Source: Eriocheir sinensis
Taxonomy: Eukaryota; Arthropoda; Malacostraca; Decapoda; Varunidae
Length of the DNA stretch: 64,000 nucleotides
Reading direction: 5' to 3'
Assembly (NCBI RefSeq): GCF_024679095.1
Contig: NC_066520.1
Span: 8,223,909-8,287,908 of the forward strand
In this document: positions 1 through 16,253 of the stretch, one piece after another
How the letters are laid out: each line of letters opens with the position of its first letter
Numbering within the stretch: the first letter of the stretch is position 1
The notes under the pieces: generated by a model
Told to the model about the DNA's origin: nothing
The model's input: the letters and a program-made list of their open reading frames with translations, nothing else
The model's database searches: none
Position numbers and translations under genes: made by a program

Positions 1-960
1 TTTGTTTCAAAATATATATACGAATACACATAAAATAACGCAGATTTCTATAGAAATATATATACAAAATACACTTGAAATAATGTAAACCCGTATAAAA
101 ATATATATATTCAAAATACACATTAAATAATGTTAATTCGTGTCAAAATAAATAAACAAAATATCATGAAAAGAATGTGTATTTGTATGAAAATAGATAT
201 ACAAAATTCACATAAAATAACCTAAGTTTGTATAAAACTATATACAAAAATACACAAAAATAATTTTAACTTGTATGAAAATAAATATACAAAAAACATA
301 TAAAATTAGGTAAATTTGTATTGAAATACATATACAAAATACACATAAAATAATGTAAATTTGAATGAAAATATATAAACATATAGACTTAAAATAACGT
401 AAATTTGTATCAAATATATATACAAAAAACACATTAAATAATGTAAATATGTATAAAAAATATATACAAAACACAAATAAAATAATGTAAAATCGTATCA
501 AAATAAATACAGAAAATATTAATAAAATAATGTAAATTTGTATGAAAATTAAGATGCAAAATATCCATAAAATAACGCATTTTTTTATAAAAATATATAT
601 ACGAAAAAACATAAAATATTTGATTTTGTATTAAAATAAATAGATATAGAAAATACACATAAAATAAGCTAAATTTGAATTGAAATATATATACAAAATA
701 CATAAAATAATGTAAATTTGTATCAAAATACTTATACAAATACACATATAATAACGTAAATTTGTATGAAAATATATGAACAAAATACACATTAAATAAT
801 GTAAATACGTATAAAAAAAATGTACAAAATACACAAATAATCATGTAATTCGTATCAAAATAAATAGACAAAATACCAATAAAATAATGTAAATTTCTAT
901 GAGAAAACATATACAAAATACACATAAATAACGCAAATATCAATAAAAAAATATATAATA
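1..960 (-). repeat. Satellite block 1, A-sense, ends at junction J3
   Basis: The array is already running at base 1. Successive ~45-bp units carry different fixed variants, for example the 'acttgaaata' unit near 71 and the marker unit starting 'tttgtttcaaaatat' at 1. The same ordered series recurs at about 49.5-50.45 kb and, inverted, at about 41.56-42.5 kb. The block ends in a TA-rich junction (about 936-990) that is shared with four other sites. Confidence 0.9.
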
Positions 961-969
961 TAATATATT

Positions 970-1312
970 TTTATACATATTTAAAATATTTAATGTATAT
1001 TTTGAATATATATTTATCAAATTTACGTTATTTTATATGTATTTATATATTTTCATACAAATTACATTATTTTATGTGAGTTTTGTATGTATTCAATACA
1101 AATTTGCCTAACTTTATGTATTTTGCATATCTATTTTCAAACAAATTTAAATTATTTTGTGTATTTTGTATATTTTATACAAATTTTAGATATTTATTTG
1201 TTTTTTTATATATATTTTCCTAAATATACATTCTTTTATTGGAATTTTGTGTATTACTTTTACAATTTACATTATTTTATGTGTACTTTATATATATATA
1301 TTTTCTACATTT
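970..1312 (+). repeat. Satellite block 2, T-sense
   Basis: About seven to eight T-sense units. They include the 'ttcttttattggaattttg' type near 1230, which also occurs next to the J3 copies at about 23.82 kb and 50.75 kb. The block ends at an unshared T-to-A switch near 1310, where 'ttctacatttaaattatt' meets 'atgaaaatatataaac'. Confidence 0.88.
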
Positions 1313-3133
1313 AAATTATTATTATGAAAATATATAAACAAATACACTTGAAATAACGTAAATTTGTATAAAATATATATGCAAGATACATTAAATAATG
1401 TAAATGTGTATAAAAATATATATACAAAAAACAAATAGAATAGTAAAATCGTATCAAAATAAATACACAGAATATCAATAAAATAATGTAAATTTGTATG
1501 AAAATAAAGATGCAAAATTCCCAAAATTATCGCATTTTTATAAAATATATTTACCAAAATACACATAAAATATTTAAATTTGTATTGAAATAAATATACA
1601 AAATGCATATACAGTAAGGTAAATTTGTATTGAAAGAGATATTCAAAAATACATATAAAACAATGTAAATTTGTTTCAAAATATATATATGAATACACAT
1701 AAAATAAAGTAGATTTCTATAGAAATATATATACAAAATACATATGAAATTATTTAAATACGTATAAAAACATATATACAAAATACATATCAAATAATGT
1801 AAATTCGTGTCAAAATAAATAAACAAAATATCATGAAAAGAATGTGTATTTGTATGAAAATAGATAATAGATAATAAATTTGTATAAAATATATGTGCAA
1901 GATACACATTAAATAATGTAAATATGTATAAAAAAGTATATACAAAAAACAAATAGAATAATGTAACATCGTATCAAAATAAATACACCGAATATTAATA
2001 AAATAATGTAAATTTGTATGAAAATAAAGATGCAAAAATCCCATAAAATAGCGCATTTCTTATAAAAATAAATATACCAAAATACTCATAAAATATTTAA
2101 ATTTGCATTGAAATAAATATACAAAATGCACATACAATAAGGTAAATTTGTATTGAAAGAGATATGCAAAAATACATATAAAACAATGTAAATTTGTTTC
2201 AAAATATATATACGAATAAAATAAAAAAAACGTAGATTTCTATAAAAATATATATACAAAATACACATAAAATTAAGAAAATACGTATAAAAAAAATGTA
2301 TACAAAATACACATAAAATAATGTAAATTCGAATTAAAATAAATAAACAAAATACCAATAAAAGAATGAGTATTATGATAAATATAAATATACAAAATTC
2401 ACATACAAAATAAACATAAAATAAGGTAGATTTGTAATAAAATATATGTACAAAATACACATAAAATAATGTAAATTTATATGAAAATATATATACAAAT
2501 ACACATAAAATACCATGAATTTGTATAAAAATATATATTCAAAATAAATATTAAATAATGTAAAACCGTATAAAAATATATATACAAAGTACATATAAAA
2601 TAATGTAAATTCGTTTATATATAAATCAACAAAACACCAATAAAATAATATATATTTGAATGAAAATAAATTTACAAAATACACATAACATAACTAAAAT
2701 TTGTATTAAAATATATACAAAAATACATAGAAATGATTTGAGTTTGTATGAAAATAGATATACAAAATACACATAAAACTAGGTAAATTTATTTTGAAAT
2801 GTATATACAAAATACCCATAAAATATTGTAAATTTGTATCAAAATATATAAACAAATACACATAAAATAACGTAAATTTGTATGAAAAATATATACAAAA
2901 TACACATAGAATAATGTCAATTCGTATTAAAATGAATGAGCAGAATATCAATAAAATAATGTAAATTTGTATGAAAATAAAGATGCAAAATACCCAAAAA
3001 ATAAAGCATATGTTTATAAAAATACAGATACAAAAATACACATCGAATAATTAAATTTGTATTAAAATTAAAATACAAAATGCGTATATAATAATGTAAA
3101 TTTGTATTGAAAAAATATGCAACATACACGTTT
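1313..3133 (-). repeat. Satellite block 3, A-sense, ends at junction J1
   Basis: About 40 units. The marker unit ('gtttcaaaatatatata') appears at about 1673 and 2195, roughly 522 bp apart, giving a local higher-order period of about 12 units. A fused, shortened unit with 'agataatagataat' lies at about 1857-1880. The right edge is the J1 junction (about 3121-3140, 'aacatacacgtttactcaca'). Confidence 0.9.
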
Positions 3134-4567
<1,434 letters not shown>

Positions 4568-7446
4568 TTATACATATAATAATGTAAAATCGTATCAAAA
4601 TAAGTACACAGAATATCAATAAAATATTGTAAATTTGTATAAAAATAAAGATGCAAAATACCTATCAGATAAAGCATATTTTTTTTAATACATATACAAA
4701 AATACACATAGAATAATTAAATTTGTATTAAAATTAATATACAAAATGCACACATACAATAAGGTAAATGTGTATTGAAAAAAAACGCAAAATAGAAATA
4801 AAACAGTGTAAATTTGTTTCAATATATATATACGAATACACATAAAATAACGTAGATTTCTATAGAAATATATATACAAAATACACATGAAATTATGTAA
4901 ATACGTAAAAAAATATATATATAAAATACATATTAAGTAATGTAAATTCGTGTCAAAATAAAAAAACAAAATATCATGAAAAGAATGTGTATTTGTATGA
5001 AAATAAATAATAGATAATAAATTTGTATGAAATATATATGCAAGATACACATTAAATAATGTAAATATGTATAAAAAATATATATACAAAAAACAAATAG
5101 AATAATGTAAAATCGTATCAAAATAAATACACCGAATATTAATAAAATAATGTAAATTTGTATGAAAATAAAGATGCAAAATTCCCATCAAATAGCGCAT
5201 TTCTTATAAAAATATATATACCAAAATACACATAAAATATTTAAATTTGTATTGAAATAAATATACAAAATGCACATACAATAAGGTAAACTTGTATTGA
5301 AAGAGATATGCAAAAAAACATATAAAACAATGTAAATTTGTTTCAAAATATATATACGAATACACATAAAATAACGTAGATTTGTATAAAAATATATATA
5401 CAAAATACACATAAAATTAGGTAAATACGAATAAAAAAATGTAAACAAAATACACATGAAATAATATAAATTCGAAACAAAATAAATAAACAAAATATCA
5501 ATAAAAGAATGTTTATTTGTATAAATATAAAAGTACAAAATACACATACAAAATAAACATAAAATAAGGTAAATTTGTAATGAAATATATGTACAAAATA
5601 CACATAAAATAATGTAAATTTATATGAAAATATATATAAAAATACACATAAAATGCCATGAATTTGTATAAAATTATATATTCAAAATAAATATCAAATA
5701 ATGTAAATGCGTATAAAAATATATATAAAAAGTACATATAAAATAATGTAAATTCGTATCAATATAAATCAACAAAATACCAATAAAATAATATATATTT
5801 GAATGAAAATAGATTTACAAAATACACATAACATAACTAAAATTTGTATTGAAATATATACAAAAACACAAAAATAATTTGAGTTTGTATGAAAATAGAT
5901 ATTCAAAATACACATAAAACAAGGTAAATGTCTTTTGAAATATATATACAAAATACCCATAAAATATCGGAAATTTGTGTCAAAATATATAAACAAATAC
6001 ACATAAAATAACGTAAATTTGTATGAAAAATAGATACAAAATACACATAGAATAATGTCAAATCGTATCAAAATGAATGAGCAGAATATCAATAAAATAA
6101 TGTAAATTTGTATGAAAATAAAGATGCAAAATACCCATAAAATAAAGCATATTTAAAAAAAAATACATATACAAAAATACACATAGAATAGTTAAATTTG
6201 TATTAAAATTAATATACAAAATGCATATACAATAATGTAAATTTTTATTGAAAAAATATGCAAAATACACATAAAAGTGTAAATTTGTTTAAAAATCTAT
6301 ATACGAATAAACATAATATAACGTAGATTTCTATAGAAATATATATACAAAATACACATGAAATGATGTAAATACGTATAAAAATATATATACAAAATAA
6401 ACATTAAATAATTTAAATTCTCGTCAAAATAAATAAACAAAATATTAATAAAAGAATGTGTTTTTGTATGAAAATAGATATACAAAATACTCATAAAATA
6501 ACCTAAGTTTGTATAAAACTATATATTAAAAAATACACAAATAATTTAAATTTGTATGAAAATAAATATACAAAATACACATAAAATTAGGTAAATTTGT
6601 ATTGAAATACATATACAAAATACACATAAAATAATGGAAGTTTGAATGAAAATATATAAACATATACACTTAAAATAACGTAAATTTGTTTCAAATATAT
6701 ATACAAAATACTAATTAAATAATGTAAATATGTATAAAAAAATATATACAAAACACAAATAGAATAATGTAAAATCGTATCAAAATAAATACACAGAATA
6801 TTAATAAAATAATGTAAATTTGTTTGAAAATAAAGATGCAAAATAGCCATAAAATAACGCATTTTTTATAAAAATATATGTTCCAAAATACACATAAAAT
6901 ACTAAAATTTGTATTAAAATAAATATAAAAAATGCACATACTGTAAGGTAAATTTGTATTGAAATAGATATGCAAAATACATATAAAACAATGTAAATTT
7001 GTTTCAAAATATATATACGAATACACATAAAATTACGTTGATTTCTATAAAAATATATACAAAATACACATAAAATGAAGTAAATACGTATAAAAAAATG
7101 AATACAAAATACACATAAAAATCGTATCAAAATAAATAAACAAAATACCAGTAAAAGAAAGTGTATTTGTATAAATATGAATATACAAAATACACATAAA
7201 ATATCGTAAATTTGTATAAAACTATATAATGTCAATTCGCATCAAAATGAATGAGCAGAATATCAATAAAATAATGTAAATTTGTATGAAAATAAAGATG
7301 CAAAATACCCAAAAAATAAAGCATATGTTTATAAAAATACAGATACAAAAATACACATCGAATAATTAAATTTGTATTAAAATTAATATACAAAATGCGT
7401 ATATAATAATGTAAATTTGTATTGAAAAAATATGCAACATACACGT
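4568..7446 (-). repeat. Satellite block 5, A-sense, ends at junction J1
   Basis: About 64 units. Marker units near 4815 and 5338 are about 523 bp apart; those near 6289 and 6999 are about 710 bp apart. A shorter and a longer higher-order form therefore coexist in one block. The fused 'agataat' unit is at about 5000-5022. Near 7228 the unit order skips, with an 'aactatat' half-unit joined to an 'aatgtcaattcg' unit, which suggests an internal deletion. J1 ends the block at 7433-7455. Confidence 0.9.
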
Positions 7447-8697
7447 TTACTCATACAAATTTATATTATTTTATTGGTATTTTGTTTATTTATTTTGATA
7501 CGAATTACATGATTATATGTGTATTTTGTACATATTTTTTTATACGTATTTACATTATTTACAGTGTATTTTGTTTATATATTTTCATACAAATTTACGT
7601 TATTATATGTGTATTTGTATAAATATTTTGATACAAATTTACTTTATTTCATGTATTTTGTATATATATTTCAATTCAAATTTAGCTTATTTGTGTGTAT
7701 TTTGTATATTTTCATACAAATTTAATTACTTGTGTATTTTGTATATAGTTTTATATAAATTTACGTTATTTTATGTGTATTTTGAATATTTATATTTATA
7801 CAAATACATATTCTTTTATTGGTATTTTGTATTTATTTTGACAATTTACATTATTTTATGTGTATTTTGTAAACATTTTTTTATACGTATTTACTTCATT
7901 TTATGTGTATTTTGTATATATATTTTTATAGAAATCTACGTTATTTTATGTGTACTCGTATATATATTTTGAAACAAATTTACATTGTTTTATATGTATT
8001 TTGCATATCTATTTCAATACAAATTTACCTTATTGTATGTTTTTTTTGTATATTTATTTTAATACAAATTTAATTTTTTGATGTGTATTTTGGTATATAT
8101 ATTTTTATAAATAAAAAAAATGCGCTAATTATGGGTATTTTGCTTATTTATTTTCAAACAAAATTACATTATTTTATTAATATTCTGTGTATTTATTTTG
8201 ATACGATTTTACATTATTCTATTTGTGTTTTGTATATATTTTTTTATACAAATTTACGTTATTTTAAGTGTATTTGTGTATGTATTTTCATTCAAATTTA
8301 CATTATTTTATGTGTATTTTGTGTATGTATTTCAATACAAATTTACCTAATTTTATGTGTATTTTGTATATTTATTTTCATACAAATTTAAAATATTTTT
8401 TTGTATTTTTGTATATAGTTTGATACAAATTTTGGTTATTTTATGTGTATTTTGTACATCTATTTTCATACAAATACACATTCTTTTATTGATATTTTGT
8501 TTATTTATTTTGACGCGAAATTTATGGGAATTTGTTTTCATTTCATACAAATTTACATTATTTAATGTGTATTTTGTACATGTATTTCAATACAAATTTA
8601 ACTAATTATATGTGTATTTTGTATATCTATTTTCATACAAATTGAAATTTATTTTTTTGTTTTTTTGTGTATATTTTTATTCAAATTTACGTAATCT
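7447..8697 (+). repeat. Satellite block 6, T-sense, J1 to J6
   Basis: The unit order follows that of the T-sense blocks starting at 3134, 9765, 55481 and 57913 for about 1 kb. The 'gaaatttatttttttg' unit near 8645 is then followed by the J6 switch at 8685-8715. The inverted counterpart of that last stretch is 46114-46322. Confidence 0.9.
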
Positions 8698-9769
8698 TAT
8701 AAAAATATATATACCAAAATACACATAAAATATTTAAATTTGCATTGAAATAAATATACAAAATGCACATACAATAAGGTAAATTTGTATTGAAAGAGAT
8801 ATGCAAAAATACATATAAAAAATGTAAATTTGTTTCAAAATATATATACGAATACAAATAAAAAAAACGTAGATTTCTATAAAAATATATATACAAAATG
8901 CACATAAAATTAAGTGAATACGTATAAAAAAAATGTATACAAAATACACATAAAATAATGTAAATTCGAATTGAAATAAATAAACAAAATACCAATAAAA
9001 GAATGTGTATTTGGATAAATATAAATATACAAAATACACATACTAAATAAACATAAAATAAGGTAGATTTGTAATAAAATATATGTACAAAATACACATA
9101 AAATAATGTAAATTTATATGAAAATATATATACAAATACACATAAAATACCATGAATTTGTATAAAAATATATATTCAAAATAAATATTAAATAATGTAA
9201 AAGCGTATAGAAATATATATACAAAGTACATATAAAATAATATAAATTCGTATCAATATAAATCAACAAAACACCAATAAAATAATATATATTTGAATGA
9301 AAATAAATTTACAAAATACACATAACATAACTAAAATATGTATTAAAATATATACAAAAATATGTAGAAATAATTTGAGTTTGTATGAAAATAGATATAC
9401 AAAATACACATAAAACTAGGTAAATTTCTTTTGAAATGTATATACAAAATACCCATAAAATATTGTATATTGTATCAAAATATATAAACAAATACACATA
9501 AAATAACGTAAATTTGTATGAAAAATATATACAAAATACACATAGAATAATGTCAATTCGTATCAAATGAATGAGCAGAATATCAATAAAATAATGTAAA
9601 TTTGTATGAAAATAAAGATGCAAAAAACCAAAAAAATAAAGCATATGTTTATAAAAATACAGATACAAAAATACACATCGAATAATTAAATTTGTATAAA
9701 AATTAATATACAAAATGCGTATATAATAAGGTAAATTTGTATTGAGAAAATATGCAACATACAAGTTTA
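8698..9769 (-). repeat. Satellite block 7, A-sense, J6 to J1
   Basis: About 1.07 kb bounded by J6 and J1. It is the inverted counterpart of 45036-46113, which has the same two junctions in reverse order and nearly the same length (~1.08 kb). The J1 copy here differs by one base in its core ('acaagtttac' instead of 'acacgtttac'). Confidence 0.9.
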
Positions 9770-12700
9770 CTCATACAAATTTATATTATTTTATTGGTAT
9801 TTTGTTTATTTATTTTGATACGAATTACATGATTATATGTGTATTTGGTACATATTTTTTTATACGTATTTACATTATTTAATGTGTATTTTGTTTATAT
9901 ATTTTCATACAAATATACGTTATTATATGTGTATTTGTATAAATATTTTGATACAAATTTACTTTATTTCATGTATTTTGTATATATATTTCAATTCAAA
10001 TTTAGCTTATTTTGAGTGTATTTTGTATATATTTTCATACAAATTTAATTACTTCTGTGTATTTTTGTATATAGTTTTATATAAATTTACGTTATTTTAT
10101 GTGTATTTTGTATATTTATATTTATACAAATACACATTCTTTTATTGGTATTTTGTTTATTTATTTTGATACGAGTTTACATTATTGTATGTGTTTTTTG
10201 TATACATTTTTTTATACGTATTTACTTAAATTTATGTGTATTTTGTATATATATTTTTATAGAAATCTACGTTATCTTATGTGTATTCGTATATATATTT
10301 TGAAACAAATTTACATTGTTTTATATGTATTTTGCATATCTATTTCAATACAAATTTACCTTATTGTATGTGTTTTTTGTATATTTATTCTAATACAAAT
10401 TTAATTTTTTGATGTGTATTTTGGTATATATATTTTTATAAATAAAAAAAATGCGCTATTTTATGGGTATTTTGCTTATTTATTTTCATACAAATTTACA
10501 TTATTTTATTAATATTCTGTGTATTTATTTTGATACGATTTTACATTATTCTATTTGTGTTATGTACAATTTTTTTTTGATACAAATTTACGTTATTTTA
10601 AGTGTATTTGTGTATGTATTTTCATTCAAATTTACATTATTTTATGTGTATTTTGTGTATGTATTTCAATAAAAATTTACATATTTTTATATGTTTTTGT
10701 ATATTTATTTTCATACAAGTTTAAATTATTTTTGCGTATTTTTGTATATAGTTTTATACAAATTTAGGTTATTTTATATGTATTTTGTATATCTATTTTC
10801 ATACAAATACACATTCTTTTCATGATATTTTGTTTATTTATTTTGACAGGAATTAACATTATTTAATGTGTATTTTGTATATATATTTTTATACGTATTT
10901 ACATTATTTCAAGTGTATTTTGTATATATATTTCAATAGAAATCTGCATTATTTTATGTGTATTCGTATATATATTTTGAAACAAATTTACATTGTTTTA
11001 TGTGTATTTTGCATATTTTTTCAATACAAATTTACCTTATTGTATGTGCATTTTGTATATTAATTTAAATACAAATTTGATTAATCTATGTGTATTTTTG
11101 TATATGTATTTTTTTTAAAAAATATGCTTTATTTTATGGGTATTTTGCATCTTTATTTTCATACAAATTTACATTATTTTATTGATATTCTGTGTATTTA
11201 TTTTGATATGATTTTTCATTATTCTATGTGTATTTTGTATATATATTTTATATAAAATGTATTTGTTTTCATTTCATACAAATCAACATTATTTTATGTG
11301 TTTTTTGTACATGTATTTAAATACAAATTTAACTAGTTATATGTGTATTTTGTAAATCTATTTTGTATGTATATTTTCATAGAAATTTACTCTATTTTAT
11401 GAGTATTCGTATATATATTTTGATACAAATTTACATTATTGATGTGTATTTTGCATATCTATTTCAACACAAATTTACTTTATTGTACGTGCATTTTGTA
11501 TATTTATTTTAATACAAATTTAACTATTTTATATGTATTTTTGAATATATATTTTTATGCAAATATGCGTTATTATATGGATATTTTGCGTCTTTATTTT
11601 CATACAAATTTACATTATTTTATTGATATTCTCTTTATTTATTTTGATACGATTTAACATTATTCTATGTGTATTTTGTATATTTTTTTTATTCATATTT
11701 ACATTATTTAATGTTCATTTTGTATATATATTTTATCCAAATTTACATTATTTTATGTGTATTTGTTTATATATTTTCATACAAATTTACATTATTTTAT
11801 GTGTTTTTTGTATATATTTTTTTTTTTACGTATTTAAATTATTTTATGTGTATTTTGTATATACATTTTCATAAAAAAAATACGTTATTTTATTGTGTGT
11901 ATAAGTATATATTTTGATACAAATTTTATACAAATTCATGTTATTTAATGTGTATTTGTATATATATTTTCATACAAATTTATATTATTTTATATGTATT
12001 TTTTCATATATTTCATTACAAATTTACCTTATTTTATGTTTATTTTGTATATTTATTTCATTCAATTTTAAATTATTTTATGTGTATATTTGTATTTGTA
12101 TTTAGGTTATTTTATGTGTATTTTGTATATATATATTTTCATCCAAAATTACATTATTTTATTGATATTTTCTTAATTTAATTCGATACGAATTTAGATT
12201 ATTTTATAGGTATTTTGTATACATATTTTTATACTCATTTACATTATCTAAAGTGTGTTTTGTATATATATTTTTATGCAAATTTATTTTATGTTCATTT
12301 TTGTACATATATTTTTATAGAAATTTGCGTTATTTTATGTATATAGTTTTATATAAATTTACGTTATTTTATGTGCATTTTGTATATTTATATTTATACA
12401 AAGACACGTTCTTTTATTGGTATATTGTTTATTTACATTTATACGAACTTACATTTTTTTATGTGTATTTTGTATACATTTTTTTATACGTATTTACTTA
12501 ATATTATGTGTATTTTATATATGTATTTTTATAGAAATCTACGTTATTTTATGTGTATTCGTATATATATTTTGAAACAAATTTACATTGTTTTATATGT
12601 ATTTTGCATATCTATTTCAAGACAAATTTACCTTATTGTATGTGCATTTTGTATATTTATTTTAATACAAATTCAAATATTTTATGTGTATTTTGGTATC

Positions 12701-14176
12701 AATAATTTTACAAAAAATGCGTTATTTTATAGGTATTTTGCATCTTAATTTTCATACAAATTTACATATTTTATTAATATTCTGTGTATATATTTTGATA
12801 CGATTTTACATTATTCTATTTGTGTTTTGTATATATTTTTTTTTTACATATTTACATTATTTAATGTATTATGAATATATATTTCATATAAATTTACGTT
12901 ATTATATGTGTATTTGTTTATATATTTTATTTCAAATTTACATTATTTTATGTGTATTTTGTATATGTATTTCAATACAAATTAACCTAATTTTATGTGT
13001 ATTTTGTATATTTCTTTTCATACAAATTGAAATTATTTTTGTATATAGTTTTATACAAATTTAGGTTATTTTATGTACGCATTTACATTTTTTAATGTGT
13101 GTTTTGTATATATATTTTTTTCCAAAGTTACTTTATTTTACGTTCATTTTTGGACATATATTTATATGGAAATTAGCGTTATTTTATATGTATTTGTATA
13201 TGTTTTCTTACACAAATTTACATTATTTTATTGATATTTTGTTTATTTAGTTTGATACGAATTACATGATTATATGTGTATTTTGTACATATTTTTTATA
13301 CGTATTTACATTACTTAATGTGTATTTTGTTTATATATTTTTAAACAAATTTAAGTTATTATATGTGTTTTTATAAATATTTTTATACAAATTTACATTA
13401 TTTTATGTATTTTGTTTATACATTTCAATTCAAATTTAGCTTATTTTATCTGTATTTTGTATATCTATTTTCATACGAGTTTATTTACTTCTGTGTATTT
13501 TTGTATATAGTTTTATACAAATTTACGTTATTTTATGTGTATTTTGTATATTTATATTTATACAAATACACATTCTTTTATTGGTATTTTGTTCATTTAT
13601 TTTGATACGAATTTACATTATTTTATGTGTATTTTGTATACATTTTCTTATACGTATTTACTTCATTTTATGTGTGTTTTGTATATATATTTTTATACAA
13701 ATCTACGTTATTATATGTGTATTCGTATATATATTTTGAAACAAATCTACATTGTTTTATATGTATTTTGCATATCTATTTCTATACAGATTTACCTTAT
13801 TGTATGTTTATTTTGTATATTTATTTTAATACAAATTAATTTTTTCATGTGTATTTTGGTTTATATATTTAAAAAAAAATGCGTTATTTAATAGGTATTT
13901 TGCATCTTTATTTTCATACAAATTTACATTGTTTTATTAATATTCTGTGTATTTATTTTGATACGATTTTACATTATTCTATTTGTTTTGTATATATTTT
14001 TTTATACATATTTACATTATTTAATGTGTATTTTGTATATTTTAAAACAAATTTACGTTATTTTATGCGCATCTGTTTAAATATTTTGATACAAATTTAC
14101 ATTATTTTATGTATTTTGTATATATATTTCAATACAAATTTTGTTTATTTTATGTATATTTTGTATATCTATTTTT
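9765..14176 (+). repeat. Satellite block 8, T-sense, longest uninterrupted block
   Basis: About 4.4 kb in one sense, ending at J4 (14165-14190). Marker units starting 'tgtattcg' at about 10282 and 10959 are about 677 bp apart. Class order jumps near 12340, where a 'gcgttattttatg' end meets a 'tatatagttttata' unit. This jump is shared with sites near 24425 and 33375, so a deletion predates at least one duplication. Confidence 0.9.
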
Positions 14177-15562
14177 ATTCGTATCAAAATAAATAAACAA
14201 AATAGCAATAAAATAATGTAAATTTGTTTGAGAAAACATATACAAATACACATAAAATAACGCAAATTTCTAAAAAATATATGTACAAAAATGCACATAA
14301 AATAAAGTAAATTTGCCTAAAAATATATATACAAACCACACATTAAATAATGTAAATGCGTACATAAAATAACGTAAATTTGTATTAAGCTATATACAAA
14401 AATACACAAAAATATTTAAAATTTGTATGAAAAGAAATATACAAAATACACATAAAATTAGGTAAATTTGTATTGAAATACATATACAAAATACACATAA
14501 AATAATGTAAATTTTAATGAAAATATATAAACAAATACACTTAAAATAACGTAAATTTCTATAAAATATATGCAAGATACACATTAAATGTGTATAAAAA
14601 AATATATACAAAAAAGAAATACAAGAATGTAAAATCCTATCAATATAAATACACAGAATATCAATAAAATAATGTAAATTTGTATGAAAAGAAAGATGCA
14701 AAATTCCCATAAAATAGCGCATTTTTTATAAAAATATTTATACCAAAATACACATAAAATATTTAAATTTGTATTGAAATATATATACAAAATGCATATA
14801 CAGTAAGGTAAATATGTATTGAAAGAGATATTCAAAAATACATATAAAACAAAGTTAATTTGTTTCAAAATATATATACGAATACACATAAAATAACGAA
14901 GATTTCTATAGAAATATATATACAAAATACACATGAAACTATGAAAATACGTATAAAAATATATATTCAAAATATATATCTAGGTAAATTCGTGTCAAAA
15001 TAAATAAACAAAATATCATGAAAAGAATGTGTATTTGCATGAAAATAAATAATAGATAATAAATTTGTATGAAATATATATGCAAGATACACATTAAATA
15101 ATCTAAATATGTATAAAAAAAAATATATACAAAAAACATATAGAATAATGTGAAATCGTAACAAAATAAATACACCGAATATTAATAAAATAGTGTAAAT
15201 TTGTATGAAAATAAAGATGCAAAATTCCCATCAAATAGCGCATTTCTTATAAAAATATATATACCAAAATACACATAAAATATTTAAATTTGTATTGAAA
15301 TAAATATACAAAATGCACGTACAATAAGGTAAACTTGTATTGAAAGAGATGTGCAAAAATACATATAAAACAATGTAAATTTGTTTCAAAATATATATAC
15401 GAATACACATAAAATAACGTAGATTTCTATAAAAATATATATACAAAATACACATAAAATTAAGTAAATACGTATAAAAATAGATATACAAAATACACAT
15501 AGAATAATGTAAAATTGTTTAAAAAAAATAAACAGAATATAAATAAAATAATGTAAATATGT
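14177..15562 (-). repeat. Satellite block 9a, A-sense, left of the MITE
   Basis: A-sense units from J4 up to the transposon insertion. The fused 'agataat' unit lies at about 15044-15062. The last unit is cut inside 'aatgtaaatatgt', the usual join between an 'agaatat' unit and an 'aaagatgcaaaat' unit, so the class order continues across the inserted element. Confidence 0.9.
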
Positions 15563-15591
15563 GAGGCGTGCCGCGCCAGAACCTCGTAACC
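15563..15591 (+). repeat. Left terminal inverted repeat of the MITE
   Basis: 29 bp, reading GAGGCGTGCC, GCGCCAGAACC, TCGTAACC in sequence. It pairs perfectly with 16254-16282. The next base inside (g) no longer matches. Confidence 0.95.
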
Positions 15592-15846
15592 GAAAAATCG
15601 TAGTTTTGAGAAAATCGCGCATAAAGTTAAACACTGACAATGCACCTAAGAATGGTCAGAATATGTAATAACTATACATCAAATGAAAGGTTTTGAAGAG
15701 TTCTGTTTTGTTAATTAGGTTCTGATAGGAAATCGGAAAATTTTTGGTTTATTGAAATAAATTAATGAAACCCCTACTCAGTGGCGGAAAAAAAAAATTG
15801 CTGGAATTTTTTTACAATTTTATTATAAAAGTACTTGTTTTTATTA

Positions 15847-15877
15847 GGAATATGTGAAGGTTTCATGATGATAGCTG
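15847..15877 (+). repeat. Internal direct repeat of the MITE, copy 1
   Basis: A 31-bp stretch starting 'ggaatatgtgaag' and ending 'catgatgatagctg'. It recurs 161 bp downstream with one difference. The preceding ~20 bp ('aagtacttg') are also similar between copies, so the duplication was originally longer. Confidence 0.85.
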
Positions 15878-16007
15878 TGAAAATGAAAATGTTATGATTT
15901 TTTTACCGAGCGAAATTTTTTTTTAATCCATACCGGAACTTTAATACTCCTATCCATTACATTGACTTCCTCCTATGTTCAAAATTATTAAGTACGTGTT
16001 GTAAAAT

Positions 16008-16038
16008 GGAATATGTGAAGATTTCATGATGATAGCTG
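16008..16038 (+). repeat. Internal direct repeat of the MITE, copy 2
   Basis: Second copy of the 31-bp repeat, with 'gaagatttc' where copy 1 has 'gaaggtttc'. A degenerate terminal-repeat sequence follows 22 bp later. Confidence 0.85.
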
Positions 16039-16060
16039 GCTCATCCTACACGTGCGTCTT

Positions 16061-16087
16061 GGTTACGTGGTTTTGGCCCACGCCTCA
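16061..16087 (-). repeat. Degenerate internal copy of the right terminal repeat
   Basis: The stretch begins 'ggttacg' and ends 'ccacgcctca'. It matches the right end of the element (which begins 'ggttacgagg' and ends 'gcacgcctc') apart from a ~3-base gap and two or three substitutions. It suggests that the element is composite or arose by a partial self-duplication. Confidence 0.65.
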
Positions 16088-16253
16088 GGGAGTTAATCGC
16101 GACTTTTTTTTGCGTGTCGAGACCAGACTAACTGTCTTAGCACCCTGTTTTAGGTGGCTGGAAGATCGGATTTCCTCTGTCTGACCACGGTATATGACAA
16201 TTCCACCTCTCTGCTCTCTGGGGCAGCCATTATCTCAATTTCTCAAATTTCAG

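Noticed and set aside
15386..15645. Frames crossing the left end of the MITE
   Set aside because: They fuse satellite translation with the terminal repeat and have no independent support.
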